From NCBI GenBank assembly GCA_001586965.3, contig LUCW03001996.1:47501-81890 (forward strand): DNA of 34,390 bases, read 5' to 3'. The position numbers and the translations under genes were made by a program. Below, in pieces: positions 20,275-30,381 of this stretch (the first letter of the stretch is position 1; each line of letters opens with the position of its first letter). This DNA comes from Sphaeroforma sirkka. Taxonomy: Eukaryota > Opisthokonta > Ichthyosporea > Ichthyophonida. A model generated the notes under the pieces. The model saw nothing but the letters and a program-made list of their open reading frames with translations. It had not been told where the DNA came from and did not search any database.

Positions 20275-22518
20275 ATGTCCTACCCCCGCCAAAGTCGTAG
20301 ACAGCAACTCTTGAATCCTGAGCGCCGCAAGGAAGATGATATCGACCGACGTGGAACTAAACGTCGTCAGTCCCATACGGAACGCTCCGCTCCGCACTCA
20401 GGTCAGGCTCTGGAGGGGCAACAACAGACACATCTTGGGGCTCCACACATTATTTCCGCGGACGACAAGCAGCCACCAACAGCAAACAAAAATGGACCTG
20501 CACAATCTGACGAGGATGTCATATTCGAGGGTGAGACCAAGGAAGTACCCGACCTGCGTGCGGACAGTAGTCAGACTTTTATTGGTGAACAGGTAGCCAG
20601 TGAAGGGCTGTCCCTCGTTCGTCTCGGGATACTCCAGGGGCCTTATTTCCCAGTAATGACCCACCACGCCTCCCACCTAACAAGCGGAAGCGTCACCGGA
20701 ACCGTACCAACAACAAGGAAACGGCACGGGAACAATCGTCAGCTCAGAAACTCACGGAGCTGATGACACAACAGCAGTCTCTCTTTGAAAAATACGAACA
20801 GAGGTTACAGCGCATAAACGCCGGACGACCTACAATAGGGGCCGGCCGCTAAGGAGAGTTCTTCTGACGCACACGAACGGGTACAGGCAGTACCAGAGGA
20901 CGAAGACAACCCTACCTTCCGAATTCAAGGCTGTGAGCGTCCGTTTTATGGACTCGGGTACAAATCACCAGGGTCAGAGGACAGTTCAACCGAGGAGGAT
21001 GATACTCTGTCTGCCAGTGAGAACACACCAACTTTTCAAGAGTTCGCACATGAACGAGTATTAGCCAGACAGAATCCTCAAGGTAAGCAGGCGGTGAAGA
21101 ATAGACAGGACCGATTAAGTACGAACCTGCGCCAACAACAGCAACGTCAGTGGGGCGAGAAAGAAGCGCCCAGTGAATATGTACAGACACCTAAACGACA
21201 AGAGAAGGAGACAACAGTGCCTCCGCCCACACCGGCTAGTATCGAGAAAAGGCGACAGGCGCTACACGCACGGATACTACATTTAAGTGACGAGCTATGC
21301 CAAGCAATCGAGGAGAATAACACGGCTCGAGCTGAAGCTCTTCGGGGCGTGATTGAGACACTTCGAGCTACATTAGAGTTCCGACCGGTAGAGAAGCGTC
21401 CCGTACCTTCACCACGTACGTGGCCTGATTGGCCGTCGAACAGATACTACCTACATGATATTATGGAACGGGACACAAGAGGGGCTCTCCTCGAGGCGTT
21501 CAAGAACGCACAAATCGCAGGGCTGGACGAGAGTTGGAACCTTACATGGTTTCATAAGGTACTATCTTACTTCAAGGCGGAGAAGTCAACGCTGGACTAC
21601 ATCCGCGACAACTCTGAACGGTTGAAGACATGCACACCTCACAGCTACAGATCGAACAGATCTGTTCGCACGAAACACAAGCCACTGTCGATCCCGCGTT
21701 TCGCAAGTTAGCCAAGGGCCAAAGTCGGAACATGCACACTCCTCTTATGGAACAAATGACACAGCTCACGGAGAACCACAGGAGGGCACGTGAGCGGTGC
21801 CAGACAGATGCCGACTTCCAACAGAATTTAGTGAACCACTGCATTGTACAACTGTTAGAAGAAGCTCTCAACGGCCGTACGTATGAACGTACTCTACAGT
21901 TGCATCCCAAATGGCAACTGATGGAGACACACGAGCTTATACAGCTGTTGAGCCCTGACATTCAGGATGCACAGCAACGTACGACAGCACGTTTCCAGGG
22001 TCGCAACAACCGCGAGGGCCGACGACCAATGGAAGTCGCGACCACACCAATAGCCGCCCCAACCTACAGACGAGTAGACGACAAACGCAGAATTGGACTC
22101 AACGGCCCCAACCTACGGTACCAACAACTTGTGCGGGGTGCCAGGCACAGGCGCCACCAGGTGGTAGGCACATCCACGGTGTCATCATTTCAGGGCGTCG
22201 CAAGCGGTGAGCGCAGAGGGTCGGGCAAGGCTATACGACAACAACCGTCCTTTGAGGGACGTACAATCGGTACACAGACCGTCCACAACGTCAACCGCAG
22301 GACAGGGGCAGAATACATCCCAGACTAGAGACGTAGTTACAATACGTCCGACGCCTCAAGTACAGGTGAATGCGATTACACAGGACGAAGACTTGGCTCC
22401 ACCATCGGAAGCTACAGAGATTCATATCAACACGATCCTTTACGAAGACTTCGAGCACATGACGTCAACACCAAACCACACCTATGAGACGTGGGAGTCG
22501 GTAGCCGATCATGCATGA
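20275..22518 (+). pseudogene. gag: gag-like gene of element B, frameshifted
   Basis: The ATG at 20275 (ACCATGTCC) begins a basic, Arg/Gln-rich protein (MSYPRQSRRQQ). The reading moves between frames near 20650, 20850, 21630 and 22250 and ends at 22518. A Gln-rich coiled-coil tract (TELMTQQQSLFEKYEQRLQR) lies at about 20755-20820, an acidic Ser/Glu tract at 20950-21030, and a helical region from 21240 on that probably corresponds to capsid. No classical CX2CX4HX4C knuckle is visible; a CAGCQA stretch near 22125 in a third frame is the only Cys pair. Assignment to gag is by position. Confidence 0.65.
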
Positions 22519-22521
22519 GAG

Positions 22522-23160
22522 GTGAGGGTGTCTGAGTCGGATAGGAGCTTCATATTTGTTACCACGATTGGAGCAGTGATGGCAATACAAGACCCATTGC
22601 TGACGTCAGACAACCGAGTCTATATTCAAGTACAAATCAACGGACGTACGCTCAAAGCCTTGATAGACACGGGAGCAAACAGAAGTTGTATCTCACAGAC
22701 ATCCGCAGACCTCCTTGGCCGACCAATAACTCCGGCACCACCTGGGTCATTTATATATTTAGCTGACAAGGCGGTGCGAACTCCTCGACTGGGGACGACG
22801 GAAGTGGTACCTATAAGGTACGGTACCAGAATTATCGACGGTTCATTAGAATTGATGAACTTGCCGACGGGTATAGATGTTATAGTGGGGCAAGATATGT
22901 TGAAAGGCTTGGGCCTATACATAGGCGGTATCCAATCGCCACTTGCACCAATAGACCCCACAGAACTAGAAGAGCTCCTCGAACCCATACCACGCCGACA
23001 AGCACCTAACACGACGGAACCCGTCGATGTACGCGAACGGTTGGCACAGGATTTGGAAGCCAATGCGAAAATTGCCGACAACGCGCGCTGTCGTCTGGAA
23101 GGGAGTGAAGTAACCATCCCAGTAACCCATGAACAAGCGTTGCAGATGCGGCGATCGGCG
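22522..23160 (+). CDS. pro: aspartic protease of element B
   Basis: The frame open from 22522 contains the canonical active site LIDTGANRSCIS (about 22660-22695), then FIYLADKAVRTP and DVIVGQDMLKGLGL, the second conserved region of retroviral-type proteases. It matures the Gag-Pol polyprotein. The frame continues without a break into the reverse transcriptase linker, so protease is part of pol. The first in-frame ATG after 22522 is at 22579, but the gag-pol connection is probably by frameshifting or by an indel rather than a new start. Confidence 0.85.
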
Positions 23161-24428
23161 CGTAACTTCGTATCCGATCGATGGCTCCCCTATGTGGATG
23201 AACAAGTGAAGAAGTGGTTGACGGATTTGGTGATCACGAAACGAACGACACCAACGACTTTTAATCTCTCCTTGCGGTACCGACATTCGATGCGGAAGGC
23301 AACGTCAAGAAGGTACGCGTGTGTTTAGACATGCGTGCCGTTAACGCGCTTACTCCTGGTGACCAGTTCCTGATCCCCAAGGTCAACGAACTCATATCTC
23401 GCCTCAAGAGTAAGAAGTACTACACGACGCTGGACATATCGGCTGCATACCACAGGCTGCCCATCCATCCAGACTCACAATACTTATTTAGTTTTACACA
23501 CGAACGTTATCAGTACTCGTTCACATCAGCACCGTTCGGTCTTCATGTACTCACGCAGCAGTTCCAACGTACCTTGAGTACAATACTTGATGGCTTACCG
23601 GTTCACCACTATATCGATGACATAGTTATCGCCAGTGACGGTTATGACGAACACGTTAGGACGGTGCAGAAGGTGATACAACGCTTAACATACCACAGTT
23701 TTAAGCTTAACCCTGCCAAGTGCCACTTCGCTATCTCCGAAGTCATGATCCTAGGGAAGAAAGTATCGGCACAAGGCATTGACATTGACCATGAAAAGCA
23801 GGCCAAGCTGATCGACTGGCCCACACCACTACGATACAAAGATATAGCCTCGGCGTTGGGTTTAGCAAATTACCTCCACGAACATCTGCCTAATTTCGCG
23901 AACACGGTTGCACCCTTGCGCGAATTTTGCAAACTCAAACCAAAGGAGTTGATAGGTGATCGTTGGGAGGAGAGACATGCACAGGCGTGGCAGGCAATGA
24001 AGGACGCAGTGGTGAATGCTGTGGCGTTACACTTTCCGGTCGACGGCATTCCTCTGAACTTGGAAACCGACGCTAGCGATTACAGTTTAGGGGAGCGCTA
24101 TTCCAATGGGTCAACGGTAAGAAACATTACTTAATGTTCTTTAGTAAGACTCTGAACCATGCGCAACAGAACTACGCCACACCTATGAAGGAGTTACTGG
24201 CATTGGTATATGGACTAACACATTTCAGGGAATACTTGGATGGGCAACGGTTTGCGGTCTTCACGGACCACAAGGCCCTTGTGTATATGAACACACAGCT
24301 CAAGCTTAATCCGATGCTTCAGAGATGGCATCATATCATCGCGCCATTCAACTTTACCATATCGCATATACCAGGAGAGACAAATGTGCTCCCGAACATG
24401 TTAAGTAGAGTACACGAGGGACAGCGGA
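23160..24428 (+). pseudogene. pol: reverse transcriptase and RNase H of element B
   Basis: Reverse transcriptase motifs are all present: VRVCLDMRAVN, YYTTLDISAAYHRL, SAPFGL and YIDDIVIAS (YIDD about 23609-23620). RNase H follows with TDAS, KELLALVYGLTHF, FTDHKALVYM and VLPNMLSR. In the last motif Asn replaces the Asp found in most relatives (element A has LPDILSR). Single-base frame changes lie near 23272 and in the GGGG run near 24092; they separate the linker, the palm/thumb and RNase H into three frames. The frame ends at 24448, where the Dam-like domain frame begins. Confidence 0.92.
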
Positions 24429-24447
24429 GCAGGACGAACTCGAAATA

Positions 24448-24960
24448 ATGTATACAGACGGCTGGCAGTTATTCCCTAGTTACTTTGAACAAGCGCAACA
24501 ACACTTTGGACCGAATGACATAGATGTATTTGCGGACCCAACCAACGCTCAGCTTCCTCGGTTCTGGACGAAGGATGATGGGGAAGGAGCGTTTGCCCAC
24601 GACTGGTCGATAGTCGATGGATGGATGAACCCGCCTTGGGAACAGATACACAGGATGTTACGCAAGATACGAGCCGACGGCGCACGGGCCACAGTATATG
24701 TCTACCATGGGTACCAAGAGCACCATGGTTCGACCTGTTCAAGCAGTTATTGCAGACAGAACCGGTGCTGGTACCACGGACACCACACACGTTCCTCAAG
24801 TACGCTAAGTACGCATGTGGGAAGACACCATGGGGTCATACCGTAGTAGCACGGGTGGGTCCTCCCAATGGATTCAAACTGGACCCGCTGTTTTCACAGC
24901 GACTTGGTTTTGCAGAACCAAAGCATACAAAATATGTCATGTGCTTAGACACAGCGCGAG
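24448..24960 (+). pseudogene. Dam-like methyltransferase domain of element B
   Basis: WQLFPSYFEQAQQHFGPNDI, DVFADPTNAQLPRFWTKDDG, DWSIVDGWMNPPWEQI (NPPW 24628-24639), then RADGARATV and, after a frame change near 24700, CLPWVPRAPWFDLF. The order D-x-F-A, N-A-x-x-P-R-F, W, NPPW, hydrophobic strand, P-W, W-F follows phage-type Dam N6-adenine methyltransferases, where (D/N)PP(W/Y/F) is the catalytic motif. The C-terminal tract KTPWGHTVVARVGPPNG matches a tract of element A. Dam-like domains are known in DIRS-type retroelements after RNase H; I do not recall them as a standard part of Ty3/gypsy elements. Activity is unknown. Confidence 0.65.
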
Positions 24961-24969
24961 AAATCTCAG

Positions 24970-26310
24970 TGGCACTGGCAGATGCAGAGGGTCAACCGGC
25001 GTTTGCACAAGCGAGTCCGGCGGAGAAACAGCGTCGTACGCAACTCACGCAAGCGCAACACGAACAAGGACATCATGGGGCGGCGGACACAGTCCAACAA
25101 CTTCGTCAGAACGGTCACATTTGGCCAGGGGCACTTGAGTTAGCCACAGAAGTTAAGCGGCAATGTGGCACATGTTTGGGACAGGACACACTTCGTAAAG
25201 GTTTCCACCCGATGATTAGCATCGATGCACGCTACCCGTGGGACCATATTCAAGTGGACTACATCCCGATGCCACTGGAGTCCAGACGCAAGAACAATTA
25301 TATTCTTCACGTCTTAGACATCGCCACAGGCTATTCTATCCTTCGAGCCACACCGGACAAGACAAAGGAAACCACGACACAGACACTCATAGAGATTTTT
25401 TGGCGAACATGGTTTCCCCGTAAAATCAAACAGACATGGGGAAGGAGTTCACCAACAAGTTAGTGGAGCTTCTGGTCCAGGAAGTGGGGATGCTACATAA
25501 GGTGTCTTCACCATATCGACCCCAAGTGCTGGGCGCGGCAGAACGACGTCACAAGGAGATTACACGTTCTATTCGACAATGCTGTGAGGCAGTTCCCCTT
25601 CGATGGGACGAACGCCTTCCGTTTACGATGCTATACCAGAACCTTCGGATATCCGTCGCCATAAGAGTGCACCGTTTAGCGTGTACTTTGGCCGCCGCCA
25701 TGTTCCGTTCGCCGATTTCACGGACGAGTTACCGGATTCTCAGCCGATGACGAATGACACCTGGGCACAACGATTAGACCAGTTACAGGACACTATATTG
25801 CCGACCCTCCACCACATTACCAAGAAGTATACAGGCAAGCTTACGACGACATTTGACCGCCTGCATGCTCACGACTTGGTACATTTCGACGAAGGAGATG
25901 TGGTCATGGTACGATCAGAAGGCCGAACAACGAAGGCTATGCGGCCATTGTTTGGACCATATGTAGTCAAAGCTAGACACGGCCAACGTTACGAGTTAGC
26001 GAACAAGGATGGTTCCGCCCCACCAGAATTCAAGACCAAACCGGTACGGGTGGAACTCCTCCGTTTAGTGCATAGACGCACAGACCCACCAATTAACGAA
26101 GACTTATGGACCGAAGGAGGGGTTGAGTTTCGCCATATTATCACACATCGTACGAATGATGAGACGGGGAAATTAGAATACCTGGTGAGATGGCGAGAAG
26201 GCGAACCAACGTGGGAAACAGCAGAAGCTTTTGATGATGCCAACGATATCGCGGCCTACCACAAAGCTTCGCAGACACGGACACGTAAGCGCCAACGTGC
26301 ACAAGTCTAA
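24970..26310 (+). pseudogene. int: integrase of element B with GPY/F motif and chromodomain
   Basis: The zinc-binding module shows HEQGHH and CGTC (about 25060-25180). The core has Asp in IQVDYIPMP (about 25255) and Glu in GAAERRHKEI (about 25535). The region of the second catalytic Asp, before MGKEFTN (about 25435), is disrupted by a frame change. A further frame change near 25660 leads to the last frame, ending at 26310. This holds FGPYVVKARHG (about 25951) and a chromodomain (about 26120-26260: FRHIITHR, YLVRWREGEPTWE, AFDDANDIAAYHK) with the aromatic residues expected for binding methylated histone tails. It marks the element as a chromovirus. The last 150 residues are repeated at 27372-27818. 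Confidence 0.92.
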
Positions 26311-26341
26311 TACTTTATCTTCAATATAAATTTGTTCTCGG

Positions 26342-26645
26342 ATATCGAGCTCAAGCTCTGGAGCATAAACCAGCAACTCTAGCTCCCGAGTATAAACCAG
26401 CCACTCGAGCTCTTGAGTATAAAAAAGCAACGACTCTAGCTCCCGAGTATAAACCAGCAACTCTAGCTCCCGAGTATAAACCAGCCACTCGAGCTCTTGA
26501 GTATAAAAAAGCAGCGACTCTAGCTTCCGAGTATAAACCAGCCACTCGAGCTCGCGAGAATAAACGGTTAGCACTCGAGCTCGCGAGGGAAAATCGTCAG
26601 CGGCTCAAGCTCGCGAGGTTAAATGAGCCACTCTTGCTTCGAGTA
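26342..26645 (+). repeat. repeat array 1 in the 3' untranslated region of element B
   Basis: About ten imperfect units of 28-33 bp with the core CTCTAGCTCCCGAGTATAAA followed by CCAGC. Variants include palindromes such as CTCGAGCTCGCGAG. Most units carry a TATAAA or TATAAAA motif just after a GAG. On the minus strand the array gives open frames of repeated ELE-WLVYTRELE type, an artefact of the repeats. It lies between the pol stop (26310) and the 3' LTR. Confidence 0.9.
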
Positions 26646-26857
26646 TAACACAGCGAAATCAATCAAACAACTCCTTGGGCATTGTTTTGAAACAGCGGGT
26701 TAATGGTTTGCACGGTTTCTGCCACTAGCAGTTTTTCTCCGACACAAATACAGTCCTATATTGTACTTGCCAAACTCCTATATGCTGACACAGATGAACA
26801 GTAGCTTCAAGAATTCAAACAAACACGACGGGTCGCTCGAGACGTACACATCGGGTC

Positions 26858-26992
26858 CTCTAGCTCTCTGAGGTAAAATGCCAGCACAATGCTCTAGCTC
26901 TCTGAGGATAAATGCCAGCACAATGCTCTAGCTCTCGAGGATAAATGCCAGTACAATGCTCTAGCTCTCGAGGATAATGCCAGCACATAAGG
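26858..26992 (+). repeat. repeat array 2 in the 3' untranslated region of element B
   Basis: Four units of about 31 bp: CTCTAGCTCTCTGAGG or CTCTAGCTCTCGAGG, then ATAAATGCCAGCACAATG. The unit shares CTCTAGCTC-CGAG-ATAAA-CCAGC with array 1, so both arrays derive from one motif. The 210 bp between the arrays (about 26646-26857) are not repetitive. Confidence 0.9.
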
Positions 26993-27049
26993 TACTATGC
27001 TATTCTTATCATCTCTGAAACTGGCACACTGCTTTGTTCAGTGCTTCAG

Positions 27050-27061
27050 TTGGGGGGGGGT
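27050..27061 (+). promoter_or_regulatory. polypurine tract of element B (G9)
   Basis: A run of nine G directly before LTR 2, GGGGGGGGGTT; the same run precedes LTR 3 at 28557-28566. It would prime plus-strand synthesis. The long G homopolymer is prone to length error. Confidence 0.7.
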
Positions 27062-27314
27062 TGTGGTCAGAATACAAGTACTTATATTTATTTGATTATT
27101 TTAGGTTTTATTACAAAGTTTTACAGTTTATCAGAATAATCTGATAAACTGGGTTTTAGGGTTTTGCTGGTTTTACAGCACATGACTAATGACTCATTTA
27201 AGAGTCAGTCATTTTAGGATTACTGTTTATTTATAATTACTAATAAATGAACAACGTCCCTCTCCTGAGGAGGGAGAACGTTGAGATACAGTTATCTCGC
27301 GTATACTTACTACA
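27062..27314 (+). repeat. middle LTR copy of element B (LTR 2)
   Basis: About 253 bp, same TG...CA ends. It differs from LTR 1 and LTR 3 almost only by small insertions and deletions in or beside homopolymers and short repeats (for example TTTTATTACAAAG for TTTATTACAAG, GTTTATTTATAATT for GTTTATAATT). It is followed by the same flank as LTR 3. Confidence 0.95.
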
Positions 27315-27372
27315 ACGAGCACATTTATAGGTGGCTGGCTAGGAGGAATCAAAACCATGTTGTCATGGATTC

Positions 27373-27818
27373 ATGCTCACGACTTGGTACATTTCGACGA
27401 AGGAGATGTGGTCATGGTACGATCAGAAGGCCGAACAACGAAGGCTATGCGGCCATTGTTTGGACCATATGTAGTCAAAGCTAGACACGGCCAACGTTAC
27501 GAGTTAGCGAACAAGGATGGTTCCGCCCCACCAGAATTCAAGACCAAACCGGTACGGGTGGAACTCCTCCGTTTAGTGCATAGACGCACAGACCCACCAA
27601 TTAACGAAGACTTATGGACCGAAGGAGGGGTTGAGTTTCGCCATATTATCACACATCGTACGAATGATGAGACGGGGAAATTAGAATACCTGGTGAGATG
27701 GCGAGAAGGCGAACCAACGTGGGAAACAGCAGAAGCTTTTGATGATGCCAACGATATCGCGGCCTACCACAAAGCTTCGCAGACACGGACACGTAAGCGC
27801 CAACGTGCACAAGTCTAA
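27373..27818 (+). pseudogene. duplicated C-terminal integrase fragment with chromodomain
   Basis: It encodes the last 148 residues of the element B integrase, identical in sequence to the first copy: GPY/F motif and complete chromodomain, ending at the same stop. An upstream ATG in the flank (27357) is in frame, so a short protein of about 153 residues could be read, but there is no reason to think it is expressed. The fragment arose from the tandem duplication. Confidence 0.85.
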
Positions 27819-27843
27819 TACTTTATCTTCAATATAAATTTGT

Positions 27844-28155
27844 TCTCGGATATCGAGCTCAAGCTCTGGAGCATAAACCAGCAACTCTAGCTCCCGAGTA
27901 TAAACCAGCCACTCGAGCTCTTGAGTATAAAAAGCAACGACTCTAGCTCCCGAGTATAAACCAGCAACTCTAGCTCCCGAGTATAAACCAGCCACTCGAG
28001 CTCTTGAGTATAAAAAAGCAGCGACTCTAGCTTCCGAGTATAAACCAGCCACTCGAGCTCGCGAGAATAAACGGTTAGCACTCGAGCTCGCGAGGGAAAA
28101 TCGTCAGCGGCTCAAGCTCGCGAGGTTAAATGAGCCACTCTTTGCTTCGGAGTAT
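27844..28155 (+). repeat. duplicate of repeat array 1
   Basis: Second copy of the array at 26342-26645, with one A fewer in an A run and extra T and G near 28140. Same unit order, confirming a block duplication and not independent amplification. Confidence 0.9.
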
Positions 28156-28356
28156 AACACAGCGAAATCAATCAAACAACTCCTTGGGCATTGTTTTGAA
28201 ACAGCGGGTTAATGGTTTGCACGGTTTCTGCCACTAGCAGTTTTTCTCCGACACAAATACAGTCCTATATTGTACTTGCCAAACTCCTATATGCTGACAC
28301 AGATGAACAGTAGCTTCAAGAATTCAAACACGACGGGTCGCTCGAGACGTACACAT

Positions 28357-28495
28357 CGGGTCCTCTAGCTCTCTGAGGTAAAATGCCAGCACAATGCTCT
28401 AGCTCTCTGAGGATAAATGCCAGCACAATGCTCTAGCTCTCGAGGATAAATGCCAGTACAATGCTCTAGCTCTCGAGGATAATGCCAGCACATAA
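28357..28495 (+). repeat. duplicate of repeat array 2
   Basis: Second copy of the four-unit array at 26858-26992, with the same internal variants in the same order. Confidence 0.9.
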
Positions 28496-28566
28496 GGTAC
28501 TATGCTATTCTTATCATCTCTGAAACTGGCACACTGCTTTGTTCAGTGCTTCAGTTGGGGGGGGGT

Positions 28567-28813
28567 TGTGGTCAGAATACAAGTACTTATATTTATTTGA
28601 TTATTTTAGGTTTATTACAAGTTTTACAGTTTATCAGAATAATCTGATAAACTGGGTTTTAGGGTTTTGCTGGTTTACAGCACATGACTAATGACTCATT
28701 TAAGAGTCAGTCATTTTAGGATTACTGTTTATAATTACTAATAAATGAACAACGTCCCCCTCCCTGAGGAGGGAGAACGTTGAGATACAGTTATCTCGCG
28801 TATACTTACTACA
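28567..28813 (+). repeat. 3' LTR of element B (LTR 3)
   Basis: 247 bp, one substitution from LTR 1 (G for T in the GGGTTTT-CTGG stretch). It is followed by ACGA and then unrelated flank. With LTR 1 it defines the original element ends. Confidence 0.97.
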
Positions 28814-29270
28814 ACGAGCACATTTATAGGTGGCTGGCTAGGAGGAATCAAAACCATGTTGTCATGGATTCTAACAACTCTGATCCTGTCCTATTCTTAG
28901 TAGATTATCTTGCTCTGAGATTAATACCGAATTATACTATAGGTTTGTACCATCAACCAATTCATGCCTGAGACCCTCTCTCATGGTACTCCCATTAATC
29001 AGAGATTCCCAAAGTGTCATTTTCAGGTATCAGATTGGTGTCGTTCCTATATTTTGTACAATTCTCATTTCAGTGGAAAAACCAATTTATATTTGGAAAA
29101 CCACCCAATTGTCCACAGTAGAGTCCCATACTATACTGAGTACTGTCGTATGTATAGAATCTTGAATATCGCAGTTCTTGTTTATGTCCAATTCGTTAAA
29201 CGTATTCCAGTATTATAAGTATAAACGTTAATACGTTTATAAAATACGTTAACTGTGCAGTGACTTTAAT
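28814..29270 (-). repeat. diverged inverted A-like LTR, right part
   Basis: Continuation of the inverted LTR cut by element B. CACATTTATAGGTGGCTG and GGAGGAATCAAA align with the reverse complement of LTR A (CACATCTGGTTGGCTG, GGAGGTCAAA). Near 29225-29250, AATACGTTTATAAAATACG matches the reverse complement of the LTR A start region. The middle part is poorly conserved, so the right edge is approximate. Confidence 0.5.
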
Positions 29271-29873
29271 GAGCCAGTGTTGCTGGAAATCTCATAAGAG
29301 ATGCTCAAAATTCAGGCAAGCTATTGAAATCTGATAAGTTCAATGAGCTTAAAAGAGGTGATAAGATTAAGTTAGTACCAGATTTAGGCGACGGTAGCGT
29401 GTCTGAAACTGGTATTGATATGCAAATATGATAGTCGTACGATAAATGATATGTTGCGCAGCAGCAAAAGGCATACGCCACAGCAATAGCTGCAACAAAA
29501 TCCAAGAACAAAAACGATGCCGAGGAAGGGCCTAAGTGGACTGTAAATGATTGCTATCGTCTTGCTCATGTAATTGCTGATTCTTAGTCATTCCAACAAT
29601 GGTGTAGTTAAAAAAGATGGCATATATGGCGAGCATGGCATTTTTACTACTCTATTCAATGGTCACTTGAACGTTTACACGGTGTCCATTTATGGTGGGG
29701 TTAGATCCACTGATAGTAAGTAATTTAAGCATCTGATGGATAAGGATATCAATCAGCTTCCATGACCAACGGCAGCTAAGATTGCGGCCAAGGATTGTAA
29801 AATTAAGAAGGACTTTTATATTGTGCGCTGTGCCAGCTACATGCTTATACCGATAAGTTTCAACAGCTGTTAC
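29271..29873 (+). pseudogene. decayed plus-strand coding DNA of unknown origin
   Basis: Protein-like tracts occur on the plus strand, broken by stops: ELKRGDKIKLVPDLGDGSV near 29345-29400 and NDAEEGPKWTVNDCYRLAHV near 29510-29575, followed within one frame by a stop and a Trp-rich tract. Only 250-300 bp are readable. I recognise no family. It lies just before the proposed 5' LTR of element C and may be flanking host or transposon sequence. Confidence 0.35.
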
Positions 29874-30381
29874 TGTAGAAATACGGCCTCCGGTCAGTCT
29901 AAAATATCAAGATCAATTGAGATAATACATTGGTTTTTATTCGTATTTTAAATAATTTAGTACAAGCTCTTTTTCCAATATTTCCAAAGTGTTCTAAATT
30001 CACTTTGATGGCTCCAATAGCCTGAGTATTTGATATGACTCATCTACTTGGACCTATTTGAGACATTAGTAGATGTAGGATATTATAAACTAAATTTTAT
30101 AATCTCCGAACTACTACTTATAGATTTTGGTCCTCCCGCCAATCTCCAAAATCCAATAAGTCTTTTTCTTTTTTTAACTTTTCTTCAGATGGAACTTCAT
30201 TTATATCAGCTAATGTATTAACGTGACTTACGTTATTATGTCTATTTACAAATTAGGCAAGTGGTCATGAACACTTAGTACTTCTAGTGAAAATTATTCA
30301 ATAAAGAACAGCTAGAGGTACGCCCTGTGTGATCGAGGATATTTAGGCTCTTAACAAGAGGCAGTCCCGATCATTCTTACA
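29874..30381 (+). repeat. proposed 5' LTR of element C
   Basis: The start TGTAGAAATACGGCCTCC resembles the LTR A start TGTAATAGCCGGGCCTCC, and the end CGATCATTCTTACA resembles the LTR A end CGATATTTACA. A T-rich tract in between (about 30160-30180) matches the position of one in LTR A. Length would be 508 bp. The partner 3' LTR is outside the window, so this is an inference from homology only. Confidence 0.5.

Larger units (their letters stand above)
18775..28813 (+). mobile_element. element B: chromovirus-type Ty3/gypsy retrotransposon
   Basis: 247-bp LTRs at 18775-19021 and 28567-28813 differ by a single base and are flanked by ACGA. The internal order is long leader, gag, protease, reverse transcriptase, RNase H, Dam-like domain, integrase with GPY/F motif and chromodomain, repeat arrays, G-tract. 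A tandem duplication of about 1.5 kb (25864-27371 and 27372-28870) adds an extra 3' end, LTR and host flank; without it the element is about 8.5 kb. Coding sequence has at least seven frame changes, mostly at homopolymers, at odds with the near-identical LTRs. It is inserted in an older inverted LTR. Its base composition is richer in G+C than that of element A. Confidence 0.95.
27372..28870 (+). repeat. second copy of a 1.5-kb tandem duplication
   Basis: 27372-28870 repeats 25864-27371: end of integrase with chromodomain, both repeat arrays, G-tract, LTR, and 58 bp of flanking DNA (27315-27372 against 28814-28871). The junction at 27372 joins flank (ATGGATTC) directly to pol (ATGCTCACGACTTGG), with little or no microhomology. 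Because flank is included, duplication would have followed insertion. Differences between copies are small indels in homopolymers plus a 4-bp change near 26815. Confidence 0.95.

Noticed and set aside
22626..23117. 163-codon minus-strand frame across the protease of element B
   Set aside because: Antisense of a clearly identified protease.
26173..26574. 133-codon minus-strand frame of repeated ELEWLVYTRELE-type units (also 27681-28081)
   Set aside because: It is the reverse reading of DNA repeat array 1; protein periodicity simply mirrors the 28-33 bp units.
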